From JBBPYC01 sp038200275 (GTDB lineage: Bacteria; Pseudomonadota; Gammaproteobacteria; Burkholderiales; Burkholderiaceae_C), in NCBI GenBank assembly GCA_038200275.1, contig JBBPYC010000042.1, positions 124,001-188,000 on the forward strand: 64,000 bases of DNA. The letters are read 5' to 3'. This document shows, piece after piece, positions 1-8,877 of the stretch. The notes beneath the pieces are model-generated. The model did no database searches. It saw only the letters and a list, made by a program, of their open reading frames with translations, and was not told the DNA's origin. A program made the translations under genes and the position numbers. Within the stretch, counting starts at the first letter, position 1, and every line of letters begins with the position of its first letter.

Positions 1-357
1 AATGTGCAGGACAACAGTGTGCTGCATGCCGACCCAGGTCAGCCACTGGTGCTTGGTGCAGGGGTGTCTGTTGGTCACCAGGCCATGCTGCATGGCTGCA
101 ACGTGGGCGACAACTCACTGATCGGCATTCAGGCGGTCGTGCTCAACGGCGCGAAGATCGGCCGCAATTGCTTGGTCGGTGCCGGCGCGTTGGTGACCGA
201 AGGCAAGGAATATCCGGATGGCTCGATGATCCTTGGCAGCCCGGCCAAGGCGGTGCGTATGCTCACACCGGAGCAAATCGAGAATCTGGCGCGGATCGCC
301 CAACACTATGTCGACAACGCAAAGCGCTACGCAGCCAGCTTGCGCAAGATCGGTTGA
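1..357 (+). CDS. gamma carbonic anhydrase family protein (5' truncated)
   Basis: C-terminal part of a left-handed beta-helix (hexapeptide repeat) protein of the gamma carbonic anhydrase/YrdA/PaaY family. The reading frame is open from the first base, so the start lies upstream of the window. The QDNSVLHADPG segment and the GHQAMLHGC segment are family signatures and supply the His residues expected to bind the metal. Repeats of the type I-G-x-x-x-x-V follow, ending in the usual short C-terminal helix. Proteins of this family may hydrate CO2, but many members have no demonstrated activity, so the function is family-level only. The gene sits upstream of a conserved hypothetical gene and hslO. 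Confidence 0.85.
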   Translation, partial: NVQDNSVLHADPGQPLVLGAGVSVGHQAMLHGCNVGDNSLIGIQAVVLNGAKIGRNCLVGAGALVTEGKEYPDGSMILGSPAKAVRMLTPEQIENLARIAQHYVDNAKRYAASLRKIG

Positions 358-424
358 ACGGCTGCTGCTGGTTTAGACGCCTGTGCATCACCACATTGCC
401 TACCCGTTCGGCAGACCCCGCGTC

Positions 425-835
425 ATGACGCCCCACTACACCGAGACCGTTGAAGGCATGGTGCTGCTGGCGTTGTTCGACCACCGGCTGACACGCAACG
501 TGCCGGCGATTGAGCCCGACGTCACGATTGGCATCACGATTGCTTACCGATCGCATGATTTCGATCGATCGTTGGTCGCGTTGACCGACGCGTTGCTGCG
601 TTACCTTGTGATCAATCCCTCGAGCACGACCGATGCTGCCTATGCGTTTTTGCGCGACAAGGTGGAACAAGTCGTGAGTGAGGGCAGCGACGGCGAACCG
701 GTGCACCGGGTGCGGCTCACGCTTGGTGATCTTGAGCACCTGTTCGGGATGGACGGATTGGCGAATGAATATATGCGGCTGGACGAGGACTGGCGCCACC
801 CAGCCGACCTAGCCGAGCCGGGTTGTCCGGCGTGA
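425..835 (+). CDS. conserved hypothetical protein upstream of hslO
   Basis: Small soluble protein of 136 residues from the ATG at 425. An in-frame ATG at 383 would add 14 residues with no family look, so 425 is preferred. I recognise no domain. The sequence is acidic and mostly helical in look, with no signal peptide or membrane segment. Its stop codon overlaps the GTG start of hslO (GTGA), which implies translational coupling and possibly a shared role with Hsp33. The trio gamma-carbonic anhydrase, this gene and hslO looks like a conserved betaproteobacterial block. Confidence 0.7.
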   Translation: MTPHYTETVEGMVLLALFDHRLTRNVPAIEPDVTIGITIAYRSHDFDRSLVALTDALLRYLVINPSSTTDAAYAFLRDKVEQVVSEGSDGEPVHRVRLTLGDLEHLFGMDGLANEYMRLDEDWRHPADLAEPGCPA

Positions 836-1866
836 GCGACGAGAAATTCCCCCCGCCCGGCGAAACGCAATCGCCGCCGCAACTTGCGCGTTTTTTGTTC
901 GACGGTGTGGCGGTGCGTGGTGCGATCGTGCGCCTGACCACGCCCTGGCAAGAGATCTTGAGCCGGCGCGCTGAGAACCGTGCCACCGGCGCCTATCCCG
1001 CGCCCGTGACCGCGCTGCTCGGTGAGATGACGGCAGCGGCTGCGCTGATGCAATCGAACATCAAATTCAACGGCACATTGGTTTTACAGATTTTTGGCGA
1101 TGGTCCGGTGAAGTTGGCGGTGGCGGAAGCGCAGGCCGACTTGTCGCTGCGCGCGACCGCGACCGTGATCGGCGATGTGGCGCCGGATGCCACGTTGAGC
1201 CAGCTCGTCAATCTCGGCGACAAAGGCCGCTGTGCCATCACGTTCGATCCACGTGGCTGGCTGCCCGGCCAGCAGCCTTACCAAGGTGTGGTGCCGCTGC
1301 ACGGAGATCGGCGCGAGAAGATCGAGCGATTAAGCGAAATCCTTGAGCACTACATGCTGCAGAGCGAACAGCTCGACACACGCCTGGTGCTGGCCGCCGA
1401 CGAGCAAGTCGCCGCTGGCCTGTTGCTGCAGCGCATGCCAACCACTGGAGAGGGCAATCTGCAGGGCAGCGGAGCCATGCGGACAGAAGATGAGGACCGG
1501 ATCGGCCGCGATGAGGACTTCAATCGGCTGGCCACCCTGGCGGCCAGCTTGACAGCCGACGAACTGCTCCACCTGTCTATGCAAGACGTGTTGCACCGCC
1601 TGTTCTGGAACGAACAGTTGTTGCAGTTCGCACCAGCTGCCGACGCGCCGGAGCCGCGGTTTGCGTGCACTTGCAGTCTTGCGCGGGTACAAGCCATGAT
1701 TCGCGGGCTGGGTGAGGCGGAGTCGAAAGACATCATCGCCGAGCGCGGCGAGATCGAAGTCGGCTGTGAATTCTGCGGTCAGCAGTACCGCTTTGACCCG
1801 GTCGATGCAGCGCAGATTTTCTCAGAAGGCACAGATCAGCCGCCTAGTACATCGACGCTGCAATAG
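832..1866 (+). CDS. hslO: redox-regulated chaperone Hsp33
   Basis: Hsp33 is a cytosolic holdase chaperone switched on by oxidation of a zinc-binding cysteine centre. The protein has 344 residues from GTG 832; a TTG nine bases upstream is the only nearby alternative, and the GTGA overlap favours 832. The N-terminal substrate-binding domain carries the family features (TGAYPAPV, LLGEMTAAAALM). The C-terminal redox switch is intact: CTC in the segment FACTCSLARV, then CEFC about 50 residues later, giving the CxC...CxxC zinc set. A Gly/Asp/Glu-rich stretch of roughly 20 residues around residue 210 is an unremarkable insertion. Confidence 0.95.
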   Translation: MSDEKFPPPGETQSPPQLARFLFDGVAVRGAIVRLTTPWQEILSRRAENRATGAYPAPVTALLGEMTAAAALMQSNIKFNGTLVLQIFGDGPVKLAVAEAQADLSLRATATVIGDVAPDATLSQLVNLGDKGRCAITFDPRGWLPGQQPYQGVVPLHGDRREKIERLSEILEHYMLQSEQLDTRLVLAADEQVAAGLLLQRMPTTGEGNLQGSGAMRTEDEDRIGRDEDFNRLATLAASLTADELLHLSMQDVLHRLFWNEQLLQFAPAADAPEPRFACTCSLARVQAMIRGLGEAESKDIIAERGEIEVGCEFCGQQYRFDPVDAAQIFSEGTDQPPSTSTLQ

Positions 1867-1910
1867 CGGCCATCAACACCGCAGCTTCAAGGCTGGGCTG
1901 TACCGACCGG

Positions 1911-2186
1911 CTACTTCGACACCTGCACAAAGATCTCATTGGGCTTGACCATGCCAAGCTCGGCGCGTGCTTTCGATTCAACCGTATCCAGCCCCTGCTG
2001 CAGATCACGGATTTCCGAGATGAGCCGTTCGTTGACGAACTTGGCACGCGCGTTGTTCGCTTGCTGCTGCTCGATCTGATCGCGCAAATGCTGCACTTGC
2101 GGAAGGCTGCCACGGCCACGCCACAGCTGCAACTGCAGCATGACCAGCAGGGCGACCAAAATGACCGAAACCGTGCGCGCCTTCAT
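1911..2186 (-). CDS. ftsB: cell division protein FtsB
   Basis: FtsB is a bitopic divisome protein that pairs with FtsL and FtsQ. The product has 91 residues: a short cytoplasmic start (MKART), one membrane helix (about residues 5-22) and a periplasmic coiled coil rich in Gln, Glu and Arg, ending in the family-typical region ARAELGMVKPNEIFVQV. The start at 2186 was chosen because the longer open frame upstream only covers the end of eno. It lies 37 bases downstream of eno, the usual order in proteobacteria. Confidence 0.93.
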   Translation of the reverse strand: MKARTVSVILVALLVMLQLQLWRGRGSLPQVQHLRDQIEQQQANNARAKFVNERLISEIRDLQQGLDTVESKARAELGMVKPNEIFVQVSK

Positions 2187-2223
2187 GACGAAGCAAAGGG
2201 TGGGTGGAGGCTTGGAATGGCGG

Positions 2224-3507
2224 TCAACGCAGATTGTAGAAAGCCGCGCGGCCTGCGTAAGTTGCGATATCGCCCAAGTCTTCTTCGATGCGCAACAGCT
2301 GGTTGTACTTGGCGATTCGGTCTGAACGCGACAGCGAGCCGGTCTTGATCTGTCCTGCATTGCAGCCGACCGCGATGTCGGCAATCGTGCTGTCTTCGGT
2401 TTCGCCCGAGCGGTGGCTGATCACCGCGGTGTAGCCCGCGCGCTTGGCCATCTCAATGGCAGCAAAGGTTTCGGTCAACGTGCCGATCTGATTGATCTTG
2501 ATCAGGATCGAGTTCGCAACGCGTTTCTCAATCCCTTCAGCAAGGATCTTCGTGTTGGTGACGAACAGGTCATCGCCCACCAATTGCACGTTCTCGCCGA
2601 GTCGATCGGTCAGGTGCTTCCAACCGTCCCAGTCGCCTTCGTGCATGCCGTCCTCGATGCTGATGATCGGGTATTTGTCGACCCAGGTCGCGAGCATGTC
2701 GGTCCAGGCTTCGGCTGACAGCGATAGATGCTCGCCTTCAAGTTCGTACTTGCCATTTTTGTAGAACTCACTCGCCGCGCAGTCGAGGCCGAGCGCGATT
2801 TGCGTGCCCGCGCTGTAGCCCGCCTTGTCGATTGCGTCCAGTATCAGTTGGATGGCCGCCTCATGATTCAGCCCGCTCGGCGCAAAGCCCCCCTCGTCGC
2901 CGACTGCGGTGCTGATGCCTTTGTCGTGCAGGATTTTCTTCAATGCATGGAACACCTCGGCTCCATAGCGCAGCGCTTCGCGAAAGCTTTTCGCGCCGAC
3001 CGGTATGATCATCAACTCCTGCAAGTCCAGGTCGTTGTTCGCATGCGCGCCGCCATTGATGACGTTCATCATCGGCACCGGCATCAAGTTTGCGCCCATG
3101 CCCCCGAAGTAGCGGTACAGCGGCAGGCCCGATTCCTCTGCCGCGGCCCGCGCGACAGCCATCGACACGGCCAGCGTCGCGTTCGCGCCCAGCCGCGATT
3201 TGTTCTCGGTGCCGTCCAGATCGATCAAGGTTCTGTCGAGGAACGCTTGCTCGCTCGCGTCGAGCCCCAACACGGCTTCCGAAATTTCGGTATTGATGTG
3301 GCCGGTGGCCTTCAACACGCCCTTGCCGAGGTAGCGGCTTGCGTCGCCGTCGCGCAGTTCGATCGCCTCACGCGAACCGGTGGACGCACCGGACGGCACT
3401 GCGGCGCGGCCCATCGTGCCGGACTCCAGCAGCACGTCGCACTCAACGGTGGGATTGCCGCGGCTGTCCAGGATTTCGCGGCCGACGATGTCTACGATTG
3501 CACTCAT
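2224..3507 (-). CDS. eno: enolase
   Basis: Phosphopyruvate hydratase, converting 2-phosphoglycerate to phosphoenolpyruvate in glycolysis; it is also a partner of the RNA degradosome in some bacteria. The product has 427 residues, full family length. Family motifs are all present: the N-terminal SRGNPTVE, the loop GASTGS, the acid residues in SIEDGMHEGDWDGW and GDDLFVTN, the catalytic lysine region LIKINQIGT, and SHRSGETED. The gene lies between a DUF1330 gene and ftsB, all on the minus strand and probably cotranscribed from pyrG onward. Confidence 0.98.
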   Translation of the reverse strand: MSAIVDIVGREILDSRGNPTVECDVLLESGTMGRAAVPSGASTGSREAIELRDGDASRYLGKGVLKATGHINTEISEAVLGLDASEQAFLDRTLIDLDGTENKSRLGANATLAVSMAVARAAAEESGLPLYRYFGGMGANLMPVPMMNVINGGAHANNDLDLQELMIIPVGAKSFREALRYGAEVFHALKKILHDKGISTAVGDEGGFAPSGLNHEAAIQLILDAIDKAGYSAGTQIALGLDCAASEFYKNGKYELEGEHLSLSAEAWTDMLATWVDKYPIISIEDGMHEGDWDGWKHLTDRLGENVQLVGDDLFVTNTKILAEGIEKRVANSILIKINQIGTLTETFAAIEMAKRAGYTAVISHRSGETEDSTIADIAVGCNAGQIKTGSLSRSDRIAKYNQLLRIEEDLGDIATYAGRAAFYNLR

Positions 3508-3548
3508 TCGAAATTTGCCTTCAGAAGAAAGTTGGTCGGGCAGTCCGA

Positions 3549-3842
3549 TCAGTCGACGCCTGTCACCATGATCATGCGCATGACCGCAGCACCTTCACGT
3601 GCTTTGCGGGCTGCCGCGTATTCAGCGGATTCATAAAACGCCCGGGCGGCTGCCGTGGACGGGAATTTGAGCATCACCATACGCTCAGGCGCCCAGTCGC
3701 CTTCTAAAACTTCAACGGCACCGCCCCGCACGCAGACTTCGGCGCCATGCGCTTTCATGGCAGCGCTCGACAACAGCTTGTACTGTTCGTACTGCTCTGG
3801 ATGGGTCACATCGACGTTTGCAATGACATAGGCGCTTGGCAT
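3549..3842 (-). CDS. DUF1330 domain protein
   Basis: Small protein of 97 residues with the dimeric alpha/beta-barrel (ferredoxin-like) fold of DUF1330: it starts MPSAYVIANVDVTHPEQY and has the typical G-A-V-E-V-L-E-G-D-W core and the FPS...A..FY.S.EY segment. The biochemical role of the family is unknown. The start at 3842 is placed at the family-typical MPSAY; upstream codons overlap the end of kdsA. It lies 4 bases after kdsA and 41 before eno, an arrangement I recall as common in Burkholderiales. Confidence 0.88.
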   Translation of the reverse strand: MPSAYVIANVDVTHPEQYEQYKLLSSAAMKAHGAEVCVRGGAVEVLEGDWAPERMVMLKFPSTAAARAFYESAEYAAARKAREGAAVMRMIMVTGVD

Positions 3843-3846
3843 GGAT

Positions 3847-4704
3847 TCAGTCTCCAATGGTGTCTTCAAGATACGGATTGCGTTTGGCGATGCGGTCGAG
3901 TTCGAGCAGTGTCTCAAGCAACGCCTCGATGTGCTTGAGCGGCACCGCGTTCGGCCCATCGCTCATGGCATTTGCCGGATCGGGATGGGTTTCCATAAAG
4001 AGGCCTGCCACGCCCACTGCAACGGCTGCGCGTGCCAATACCGGCACCATCTCGCGTTGGCCGCCGGAGCTCTGCCCAAGCCCGCCGGGCAACTGCACCG
4101 AATGGGTTGCATCGAACACCACAGGCGCCCGCGTCTCGCGCAGGATCGCAAGACTGCGCATGTCGGCGACCAGATTGTTGTAGCCAAAACTGGCACCGCG
4201 CTCGCAGGCCATGAAACGGTCTTCGGTCAAGTGCTTTTCTGCCGCGGCAGCGCGTGCCTTGTCGATCACGTTTTTCATCTCATGTGGCGACAAAAACTGA
4301 CCCTTCTTGATGTTCACCGGGCGGCCGGACTGTGCAACGGCGCGGATGAAATCGGTTTGGCGACACAGAAAGGCGGGGGTCTGCAGCACGTCGGCCACTT
4401 CGGAGACGGCAGCCACCTGACTCTCGGTGTGCACGTCCGTCAAGATCGGCAATGCGAGTTCGCGTTTGATGCGTGCAAGCACAGCCAGACCGTCTTCCAG
4501 CCCGGGGCCGCGAAAGCTTTCGCCGGACGAGCGGTTTGCCTTGTCAAAGCTGCTCTTAAAGACAAACGGTATGCCGAGCCGTTCGGTCACTTCTTTTAAA
4601 TGCCCAGCGGTGTCCATCTGCAGTTGATCCGACTCCACCACGCAGGGGCCGGCGATCAAAAACAGCGGCAACCGATTGCCCACTTCGAAACCACACAACT
4701 TCAT
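3847..4704 (-). CDS. kdsA: 3-deoxy-8-phosphooctulonate synthase
   Basis: Condenses phosphoenolpyruvate with arabinose 5-phosphate to give KDO 8-phosphate, a precursor of lipopolysaccharide inner core. Full length at 285 residues. The N-terminal motif is AGPCVVES, with Cys21 in the position that is Asn in the metal-independent E. coli enzyme; DATHS, FMETHPDP and a downstream SDGPN supply the matching His, Glu and Asp. This pattern predicts the metal-dependent class. The gene lies 18 bases downstream of pyrG. Confidence 0.96.
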   Translation of the reverse strand: MKLCGFEVGNRLPLFLIAGPCVVESDQLQMDTAGHLKEVTERLGIPFVFKSSFDKANRSSGESFRGPGLEDGLAVLARIKRELALPILTDVHTESQVAAVSEVADVLQTPAFLCRQTDFIRAVAQSGRPVNIKKGQFLSPHEMKNVIDKARAAAAEKHLTEDRFMACERGASFGYNNLVADMRSLAILRETRAPVVFDATHSVQLPGGLGQSSGGQREMVPVLARAAVAVGVAGLFMETHPDPANAMSDGPNAVPLKHIEALLETLLELDRIAKRNPYLEDTIGD

Positions 4705-4722
4705 GATCGGGTGCCCGTTATG

Positions 4723-6420
4723 TCAGCTCGACGCGCCCAGTTTGTCGGTCGACGCGGCCGGCTTGCGCTCGGCTGCGCAGGTGTCTTGGCGCGTGAGCGC
4801 AGCGGCCAGATAGGCATTGAAAAGGGGGTGCCCATCCCACGGTGTGGAACGGAACTCGGGGTGAAACTGTACCCCGACGTACCATGGATGCACGGCAACC
4901 GGCAGCTCAACGATTTCGGTCAACTGTTCGCGCTGGGTCAGCGCAGAGATCACAAGACCAGCCTTGCGCAGCGCATCGAGGTAGTGGCTGTTCGCCTCGT
5001 AGCGATGCCGATGCCGCTCGGTCACCACATCGCCATAGATGCGGTGCGCAATGGTGTCGGGTGCCACGTCCGAGCTTTGCGCACCGAGACGCATGGTGCC
5101 GCCGAGATCGGACTTGGCATTGCGAAGCTGAACGGTACCGTCGGCGTCGGTCCACTCGTCAATCAACGCGATCACGGGGTGCGGACTGTCGGCGTCAAAC
5201 TCGGTGCTGTTGGCTCGCTCGAGCCCGGCCACGTTGCGCGCGAACTCGATGGTGGCGACCTGCATGCCGAGGCAGATGCCCAAGTACGGGATCTGATTTT
5301 CGCGTGCGAAGCGCGCGGCTGCGATCTTGCCCTCCACGCCGCGTTTGCCGAAACCGCCGGGCACCAGCACGCCATCGTACTGTTCGAGCTGACGCACGTT
5401 GGCAGGTGTGATCGTCTCTGAGTCGATGTAGCCGATCTTCACGCGTGCATGGTTGACGATGCCGGCGTGCCGCAGCGCCTCGTTGAGCGACTTGTAGCTG
5501 TCCGACAAATCGACATACTTTCCAACCATCGCAATCGACACTTCCCGTGCGGGATGTTCGAGCGACTGCACCAGTGAGTCCCACCGTTGCAGGTTGGCCG
5601 GCGGCGTATTCAGACGCAACTTGTCGCAGATCAAGCCGTCCAGACCTTGCTCGTGCAAGATGCGCGGCACCTTGTAAATCGTGTCCACATCCCACATTGA
5701 GATCACGCCCCATTCGGGCACGTTCGTGAACAGTGAGATCTTGGCGCGCTCTTCATCGGGAATGGGCCGATCGGCGCGGCACACCAGTGCGTCGGCCTGG
5801 ATGCCAATCTCACGAAGCTTCTGCGCGGTGTGCTGGGTCGGTTTCGTCTTCAACTCGCCTGCCACAGCGATGAACGGCACATAGGTCAGGTGCACGAACG
5901 CGCACTGGTTCGGCCCCAACCGCAAGCTCATCTGGCGTGCGGCCTCCAAAAACGGCAGCGACTCGATGTCACCGACTGTGCCGCCGATCTCGACGATCGC
6001 CACCGCTGGCGCATTCACCGCGCCGCCACCAGCACCGCGCTCGATAAAAGCTTGAATTTCGTTGGTGACGTGCGGGATCACCTGCACCGTCTTGCCAAGA
6101 TAGTCCCCGCGACGCTCTTTTTCCAGCACCGACTTGTAGATCTGGCCGGTGGTGAAGTTGTTGGCGCGCCGCATGCGCGTGGTGATGAAGCGTTCGTAGT
6201 GGCCCAGATCCAGATCGGTTTCCGCGCCGTCTTCCGTCACGAACACTTCGCCGTGCTGAAACGGCGACATCGTGCCCGGATCGACGTTGATGTAAGGGTC
6301 CAGCTTGATCAGGGTCACGCGCAGACCACGCGACTCGAGGATCGCGGCCAATGACGCTGCAGCGATGCCCTTGCCGAGCGAAGACACCACACCGCCGGTG
6401 ACGAAAACGTATTTGGTCAT
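4723..6420 (-). CDS. pyrG: CTP synthase (glutamine hydrolysing)
   Basis: Makes CTP from UTP, ATP and glutamine. The product has 565 residues in the standard two-domain form: the N-terminal amidoligase domain with GGVVSSLGKG and the nucleotide-binding DPYINVDPGTMSP region, then a class I glutamine amidotransferase domain with the nucleophile Cys in GICLGMQ and the His-Glu pair in QFHPEFRS. A short Ala/Lys-rich tail of about 20 residues follows. The start ATG at 6420 gives the canonical MTKYVFVTGG. First gene of the minus-strand pyrG-kdsA-DUF1330-eno-ftsB block. Confidence 0.97.
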   Translation of the reverse strand: MTKYVFVTGGVVSSLGKGIAAASLAAILESRGLRVTLIKLDPYINVDPGTMSPFQHGEVFVTEDGAETDLDLGHYERFITTRMRRANNFTTGQIYKSVLEKERRGDYLGKTVQVIPHVTNEIQAFIERGAGGGAVNAPAVAIVEIGGTVGDIESLPFLEAARQMSLRLGPNQCAFVHLTYVPFIAVAGELKTKPTQHTAQKLREIGIQADALVCRADRPIPDEERAKISLFTNVPEWGVISMWDVDTIYKVPRILHEQGLDGLICDKLRLNTPPANLQRWDSLVQSLEHPAREVSIAMVGKYVDLSDSYKSLNEALRHAGIVNHARVKIGYIDSETITPANVRQLEQYDGVLVPGGFGKRGVEGKIAAARFARENQIPYLGICLGMQVATIEFARNVAGLERANSTEFDADSPHPVIALIDEWTDADGTVQLRNAKSDLGGTMRLGAQSSDVAPDTIAHRIYGDVVTERHRHRYEANSHYLDALRKAGLVISALTQREQLTEIVELPVAVHPWYVGVQFHPEFRSTPWDGHPLFNAYLAAALTRQDTCAAERKPAASTDKLGASS

Positions 6421-6497
6421 GTCGAAGGTGCCATCAGGTAGTGGTCAGCCATGGTCGCCAGATCGGTCGCTGCAATTGCCGGGCGCGATGCAGACGG

Positions 6498-6746
6498 TCA
6501 TTTCTTCTCACGCGCTTCGCGTGCATCTTCACGGCGCTTGTAGTCGCGATAGCTGCGTTCGCGTTCCTGTTCCGTGTTTTCCATCGAACGCTCCATGCAG
6601 TTCGCGAATTCGTCCGAGCCGGGGCGAAAGCCGTAGTCCACGCATTTCGAGCGGTTTTCTTTCATATCGTCGCCGCGGATCATTTTGTCCACGCCGCAAC
6701 CGCTGAGCGTGACCACAGCCAACGTAGACAGAAGAAGCGTTTTCAT
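6498..6746 (-). CDS. small lipoprotein, function unknown
   Basis: Predicted lipoprotein of 82 residues. The start at 6746 gives a short signal sequence (MKTLLLSTLAVVTLSGC) whose LSGC lipobox places the lipidated Cys at residue 17. The mature part holds two further Cys (KCVDYGF and ANCMERS), which may form a disulfide, and a highly charged Arg/Glu C-terminus likely to be helical. No known family was recognised. It lies upstream of pyrG on the same strand, 77 bases away, and could be the first gene of that transcription unit or stand alone. Confidence 0.7.
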   Translation of the reverse strand: MKTLLLSTLAVVTLSGCGVDKMIRGDDMKENRSKCVDYGFRPGSDEFANCMERSMENTEQERERSYRDYKRREDAREAREKK

Positions 6747-6909
6747 GAGGGGTGCTGCACCAGTTGAGAGTGAATGAGAGCGAACGAGCACGGTAAGCGA
6801 TGCCTGCAATTTCATCGGGCAATCGGCATCAGCAGGAGGAGAGTGCACACCAATCGCTCGATAGGCCCTGGCCCTCTACTTCTGCGATTTGCTCTGCTAC
6901 ATTGCCGCG

Positions 6910-8154
6910 ATGGACGAATTGACAGGCAGGCACATCCTGCTCGGCTTGAGCGGCGGCATCGCTTGCTATAAGGCAGCTGAATTATGCCGCTTGCTGATTA
7001 AACAGGGCGCCACGGTGCAAGTGGTGATGACCGAGGCGGCCGAGCGATTCATCACCCCCGTCACGATGCAGGCATTGTCCAATCGAGTGGTTTACAGCTC
7101 GCAATGGGATGCTCGGGTGCCAAACAACATGGCTCACATCGATTTGTCACGTCAGGCCGACTGCGTACTTATCGCGCCGGCGAGTGCCGACTTCATCGCT
7201 CGCGTTTCGCAAGGGCGCGCCGATGATTTGTTGTCGCTGTTGTGTCTGGCACGGCCAGCAGCGCAGGTGCCCTTGCTGATCGCACCCGCGATGAACCGCG
7301 AGATGTGGGCGCATCCGACGACCATCCGAAATCTCGCTCAGATCGCGCTCGATGGTGCCACCGTACTCGGTGTGGGGCGCGGCGATCAGGCGTGCGGTGA
7401 GGTCGGCGATGGCCGTATGCTGGAGCCGGCCGAACTGCTTGACGACGTGATTGCGTCGTTCGTGGCAAAGCACCTGTGCGGTCAGCGCGTATTGATCACA
7501 GCGGGCCCAACCTACGAGGCGATCGACCCGGTGCGAGGCATCACGAATCGGTCCAGCGGCAAAATGGGCTTTGCGCTTGCGCGCGCGGCGCAGCAAGCGG
7601 GTGGCGAGGTCACGTTGGTTGCCGGACCGGTGCCGCTCGCTACACCGCGCGGGGTGGCTCGGGTCGACGTGGGTTCGGCCGACGAAATGATGGCGGCGAC
7701 ATTGCATCACGTCGATCAAGCCACGGTCTTCATCGCCGCTGCTGCAGTGGCCGACTGGCGCCCAGCCGATGCCTTCGAGCAGAAAATCAAAAAGGACGGC
7801 AGCGGCGCTGCGCCGACGCTGCGCTTCGTCGAGAACGCCGACATTCTTGCCACGGTCGCGCGCTCCGATCGCGCCCGCAGCGGGGCACTCTATTGCGTCG
7901 GTTTTGCAGCGGAAAGTGAGCGCTTGCTTGAACACGCGCGCGCCAAGCGAGAGCGCAAGGGCGTGCCGCTGTTGGTTGGCAACATCGGACCGGACACCTT
8001 CGGCGCCGACGACAACGTGCTGCTGCTTGTCGATGCGTGCGGTGAGCGCGAACTGCCGAAGGCCTCGAAGCGCCACCTTGCCCGCGACTTGATCGTCGAG
8101 ATCGCCGCACGGCTTGAAACATTGGCGAAGCAACCCGGAGTACGGCTGCAATGA
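6910..8154 (+). CDS. coaBC: bifunctional phosphopantothenoylcysteine decarboxylase/synthetase
   Basis: Two consecutive steps of coenzyme A synthesis: ligation of cysteine to 4'-phosphopantothenate and decarboxylation to 4'-phosphopantetheine. The product has 414 residues from ATG 6910 (MDELTG); the preceding in-frame ATG at 6889 only adds seven unlikely residues. The N-terminal flavoprotein CoaC half shows GLSGGIACYK, the catalytic His in MAHIDLS, PAMNREMW and the Cys of QACGEVG. The C-terminal CoaB half shows ITAGPTYE, NRSSGKMG and the Lys-rich KIKKDG. It overlaps dut by the ATGA motif. Confidence 0.96.
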   Translation: MDELTGRHILLGLSGGIACYKAAELCRLLIKQGATVQVVMTEAAERFITPVTMQALSNRVVYSSQWDARVPNNMAHIDLSRQADCVLIAPASADFIARVSQGRADDLLSLLCLARPAAQVPLLIAPAMNREMWAHPTTIRNLAQIALDGATVLGVGRGDQACGEVGDGRMLEPAELLDDVIASFVAKHLCGQRVLITAGPTYEAIDPVRGITNRSSGKMGFALARAAQQAGGEVTLVAGPVPLATPRGVARVDVGSADEMMAATLHHVDQATVFIAAAAVADWRPADAFEQKIKKDGSGAAPTLRFVENADILATVARSDRARSGALYCVGFAAESERLLEHARAKRERKGVPLLVGNIGPDTFGADDNVLLLVDACGERELPKASKRHLARDLIVEIAARLETLAKQPGVRLQ

Positions 8155-8597
8155 AGGTCGAAGTGCGCGTGCTGGACCCCAGGATGGCGGATCGCCTGCC
8201 GCAGTACGCGACCGAGGGCAGCGCAGGGCTCGACCTGCGCGCTTGCATTCAAGATGCGTTGACGTTGGCACCAAATGCGGTGCACTTGGTACCTACTGGG
8301 ATTGCAATTCATCTGGGCGATCCCGGGTATGCGGCATTGCTGCTGCCGCGCTCCGGACTCGGGCACAAGCAGGGCATTGTGTTGGGCAATCTCGTCGGTC
8401 TGATCGACAGCGACTACCAGGGGGAGTTGATGCTCAGCGCCTGGAATCGCAGCGATGTCGCTTACCAGGTGCAGCCATTCGAGCGGCTTGCGCAACTCGT
8501 TGTGGTGCCGGTGGTGCAGGCCCAGTTCGAATTGGTATCCGCCTTTGCTGCGAGCAGTCGTGGCGAACGCGGGTACGGGTCGACCGGGCGCAGTTGA
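8151..8597 (+). CDS. dut: dUTP diphosphatase
   Basis: Trimeric dUTPase that hydrolyses dUTP to dUMP, keeping uracil out of DNA and supplying dTMP synthesis. The product has 148 residues with the five family motifs: GSAGLDLRA, LLPRSGLGHKQG, NLVGLIDSDYQGEL, ERLAQLVVVP and the C-terminal phosphate-binding RGERGYGSTGR. The start overlaps the coaBC stop (ATGA), so the pair is translationally coupled, as in many proteobacteria. Confidence 0.97.
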   Translation: MKVEVRVLDPRMADRLPQYATEGSAGLDLRACIQDALTLAPNAVHLVPTGIAIHLGDPGYAALLLPRSGLGHKQGIVLGNLVGLIDSDYQGELMLSAWNRSDVAYQVQPFERLAQLVVVPVVQAQFELVSAFAASSRGERGYGSTGRS

Positions 8598-8877
8598 AAC
8601 ATTCCGGGTGCTGAGCTCGGTGGGTGCTGGCAAAACGGAGGTGAAGGCTCGATAGCGTAGGAGATTTCTGACTACGACGCAGTCCGATTGCGCACAGCCG
8701 CTGCCAATGTTGTGCCCGTTGACGCGCTTGTCATCTCGCGGCTCAATCGTTCTATAGCTCGTATGGACAGACTTTTCTGCGAGTTACACCGCAGCGGCAA
8801 ATACCGTTGAGGATTCAATTTTGTAGGCACATGCGATGCGGCGGAAGCCAAGGCTCGCACTTTTGGGGTAACGACAA

